DNA from: CAYYGL01 sp964471235
Lineage (GTDB): Bacteria; Calditrichota; Calditrichia; RBG-13-44-9; J075
Direction: 5' to 3'
Assembly (NCBI GenBank): GCA_964471235.1
Contig: CAYYGL010000215.1
Coordinates: forward strand, 1-7,807
Length of the DNA: 7,807 nucleotides
In this document: one piece after another, positions 6,643 to 7,807 of the stretch
Numbering within the stretch: the first letter of the stretch is position 1
How the letters are laid out: every line of letters starts with the position of its first letter
The notes under the pieces: model-generated
Databases searched by the model: none
Seen by the model: only the letters and a program-made list of their open reading frames with translations
Told to the model about the DNA's origin: nothing
Program-made: the position numbers and the translations under genes

Positions 6643-7788
6643 TTGGCGCTGTTGAATAAATATAAGAAAATTCAGGAAGAACTGGGAATCATTGGTCAGT
6701 CTGAGGCAATTCGGGAATTGATTGAATTGGTGATCTCCGTTGCCCCGACCAATATCTCGGTGCTTATTTCCGGTGAAAGCGGAACCGGGAAAGAAGTATT
6801 CGCCAAAGCCATTCATATCCTCAGCCCCCGAAAAGATAAACCTCTCATATCGGTTAATTGCGGTGCCATTCCGGAAGGTTTGCTGGAAAGTGAATTATTC
6901 GGGCATGAAAAAGGTGCATTTACCGGCGCCATCGCCACCAAGAAGGGCTATTTTGAGCTGGCTGACGGCGGCACCATTTTGTTGGATGAAATCGGAGAGA
7001 TGCCGCTGCAAACGCAGGTTAAACTGCTGCGAGTGCTGGAGAGCGGTGAATTTATGCGCGTGGGCAGCGGCGAACTGCGGAAAGTTGATGTGCGGATTAT
7101 TGCGGCATCCAACCGGGACCTGGGGCAAATGGTTCAGGAAAATCACTTTAGAAAAGACCTTTATTACCGTTTAAAAGCGGTCGCCATGCACATACCGCCC
7201 CTACGAGAACGGCGGGAAGATATTTTATTGCTGTTGGAACATTTCGTCATCGAAATCACGGAGAAAGAAAAACTGGAGTTTTCCGGATTTACGGATGATG
7301 CCCTGCAGGTCATCCATGATTACTCCTGGCCCGGGAATGTTCGGGAATTACGCAATTTTGTGGAATCGATTGTTGTATTAGCCAGGGGGCAGAAAGTTAC
7401 GGCTGCGATGGTTCGGGAGCATCTTTCCCATTACGAAGAACCGGTGAAGGTATCGATGTTGCCCATGCGGATGGAACAGAGTGTGGAAGAGGCGGAGCGG
7501 GAGTTAATTTATAAAGCCCTGGTCTCGCTGGGACTGGAGATGAAGGATGTGAAGTCCGCATTGTTGCAGCTTTCTCAGCGGCTGGATACTCTCATTCAGA
7601 ACGGTGTCTATGCTTCCCCGGGAGGTTTTGGCAGCAATGATGATGTGAAACCCCTGGACGAAATGGAGCGGGAGTTAATTGAAAAAGCGCTGGATAAGTT
7701 CCGGGGGAATCGCCGGAAAGTCGCCCGCGCCGTGAATGTTAGTGAACGAACCCTCTATCGAAAAATTAAGGAATATGGCATTCAATAA
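6643..7788 (+). CDS. Sigma-54-dependent AAA+ transcriptional activator with Fis-type HTH and no sensor domain
   Basis: This protein uses ATP hydrolysis to open promoters bound by RNA polymerase with sigma-54. The 381-residue product has the AAA+ core at about 15-260: Walker A GESGTGKE (44-51), the sigma-54-contacting loop GAFTGA (91-96), Walker B TILLDEIGEM (111-120), sensor I ASNRDL (155-160), arginine-finger region FRKDLYYRL (169-177) and sensor II WPGNVRELRN (229-238). Residues about 339-381 are the Fis-type helix-turn-helix, with recognition helix near SERTLYRKIKEYG. There is no receiver, GAF or PAS domain, as in PspF, so control must come from a partner protein, expression level or constitutive activity. 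It begins with TTG behind a good ribosome site. The linker at 281-317 resembles the first part of the HTH (ERELI-x-KAL occurs twice). From memory, Bacteroidota have a very similar regulator beside lptE and secG. The target genes are unknown. Confidence 0.94.
   Translation: MALLNKYKKIQEELGIIGQSEAIRELIELVISVAPTNISVLISGESGTGKEVFAKAIHILSPRKDKPLISVNCGAIPEGLLESELFGHEKGAFTGAIATKKGYFELADGGTILLDEIGEMPLQTQVKLLRVLESGEFMRVGSGELRKVDVRIIAASNRDLGQMVQENHFRKDLYYRLKAVAMHIPPLRERREDILLLLEHFVIEITEKEKLEFSGFTDDALQVIHDYSWPGNVRELRNFVESIVVLARGQKVTAAMVREHLSHYEEPVKVSMLPMRMEQSVEEAERELIYKALVSLGLEMKDVKSALLQLSQRLDTLIQNGVYASPGGFGSNDDVKPLDEMERELIEKALDKFRGNRRKVARAVNVSERTLYRKIKEYGIQ
7494..7680 (+). repeat. Direct repeat of a 16-base coding segment inside the activator gene
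   Basis: GGAGCGGGAGTTAATT occurs at 7494-7509 and again at 7665-7680, 171 bases (57 codons) apart and in the same frame. Both encode ERELI, followed by x-KAL (residues 285-293 and 342-350). The similarity around them is weaker at both DNA and protein level. It may be an old partial duplication of the helix leading into the HTH, or convergence of two amphipathic helices. Confidence 0.7.
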
Positions 7789-7807
7789 AAAATTTCTACT
7801 ATGCTTG
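7775..7807 (+). CDS. Start of a downstream ORF, probably a signal-peptide or lipoprotein gene, cut by the window edge
   Basis: An ATG at 7775, in a different frame from the activator, overlaps its last 14 bases and stays open for the 11 codons to the edge: MAFNKKFLLCL. The basic N-terminus followed by hydrophobics looks like the start of a signal peptide. C10 may be too early to be a lipobox cysteine. An AAGGAA (7768-7773) is too close to be a good ribosome site, so initiation by translational coupling is more likely. If the arrangement I recall from Bacteroidota holds, this would be an LptE-like lipoprotein for lipopolysaccharide assembly, but eleven residues cannot show that. Another ATG at 7801 is a possible start in another frame. 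Confidence 0.4.
   Translation, partial: MAFNKKFLLCL

Noticed and set aside
1..7807. Search for CRISPR arrays, insertion sequences, phage genes, toxin-antitoxin pairs, tRNA or rRNA
   Set aside because: No regularly spaced repeats, transposase motifs, terminal inverted repeats, small paired ORFs or RNA gene patterns were seen; gene content and spacing look like ordinary chromosome.

Overview
The window looks like an ordinary chromosomal stretch from a bacterium of the FCB group (Bacteroidota / Ignavibacteriota / Calditrichota / KSB1-like lineages). The best lineage marker is the secreted protein at 2098-3204. It ends in an NYPNPFNPTT-type C-terminal sorting domain, the kind used by type IX secretion (T9SS) cargo and FlgD-like tails in this group. 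Two other features agree: the sigma-54 activator at 6643-7788 resembles a form I associate with Bacteroidota, and a Bacteroidota-like promoter (TTG-N20-TAACTTTG) lies just upstream of it. The exact phylum cannot be fixed from this window.

Layout. Positions 1-1774 are on the minus strand. They hold a sterol desaturase / fatty acid hydroxylase family membrane protein (929-1774) and, downstream of it, the gene for endonuclease IV (nfo, 1-817), which runs off the left edge. A 323-base AT-rich divergent intergenic region (1775-2097) separates these from the plus-strand genes. On the plus strand come the secreted T9SS-sorted protein of unknown function (2098-3204), closed by a strong intrinsic terminator (3225-3262). 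Next is a 981-residue DnaQ-type exonuclease fused to a DinG/XPD-type iron-sulfur helicase (3457-6402). Then comes a 240-base gap with promoter-like elements, and a sigma-54 AAA+ activator without any sensor domain (6643-7788, TTG start). Finally, the first 11 codons of a downstream ORF (from 7775) overlap the activator's end and read like the start of a signal peptide or lipoprotein.

Function. Two genes concern DNA repair: endonuclease IV for abasic sites and the exonuclease-helicase. They are on opposite strands and far apart, so nothing shows they act together. The activator probably forms a translationally linked unit with the gene that starts inside its 3' end. In Bacteroidota the equivalent activator is, from memory, next to an LptE-like lipoprotein gene, which fits the short N-terminus visible here.

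I found no CRISPR array, insertion sequence, phage gene, tRNA, rRNA or riboswitch. I see no clearly new multi-gene system. The items most worth a second look are the exonuclease/Fe-S helicase fusion with all catalytic residues intact, the repeated motif in the activator's C-terminus, the overlap with the cut-off ORF, and the shared promoter-like elements.
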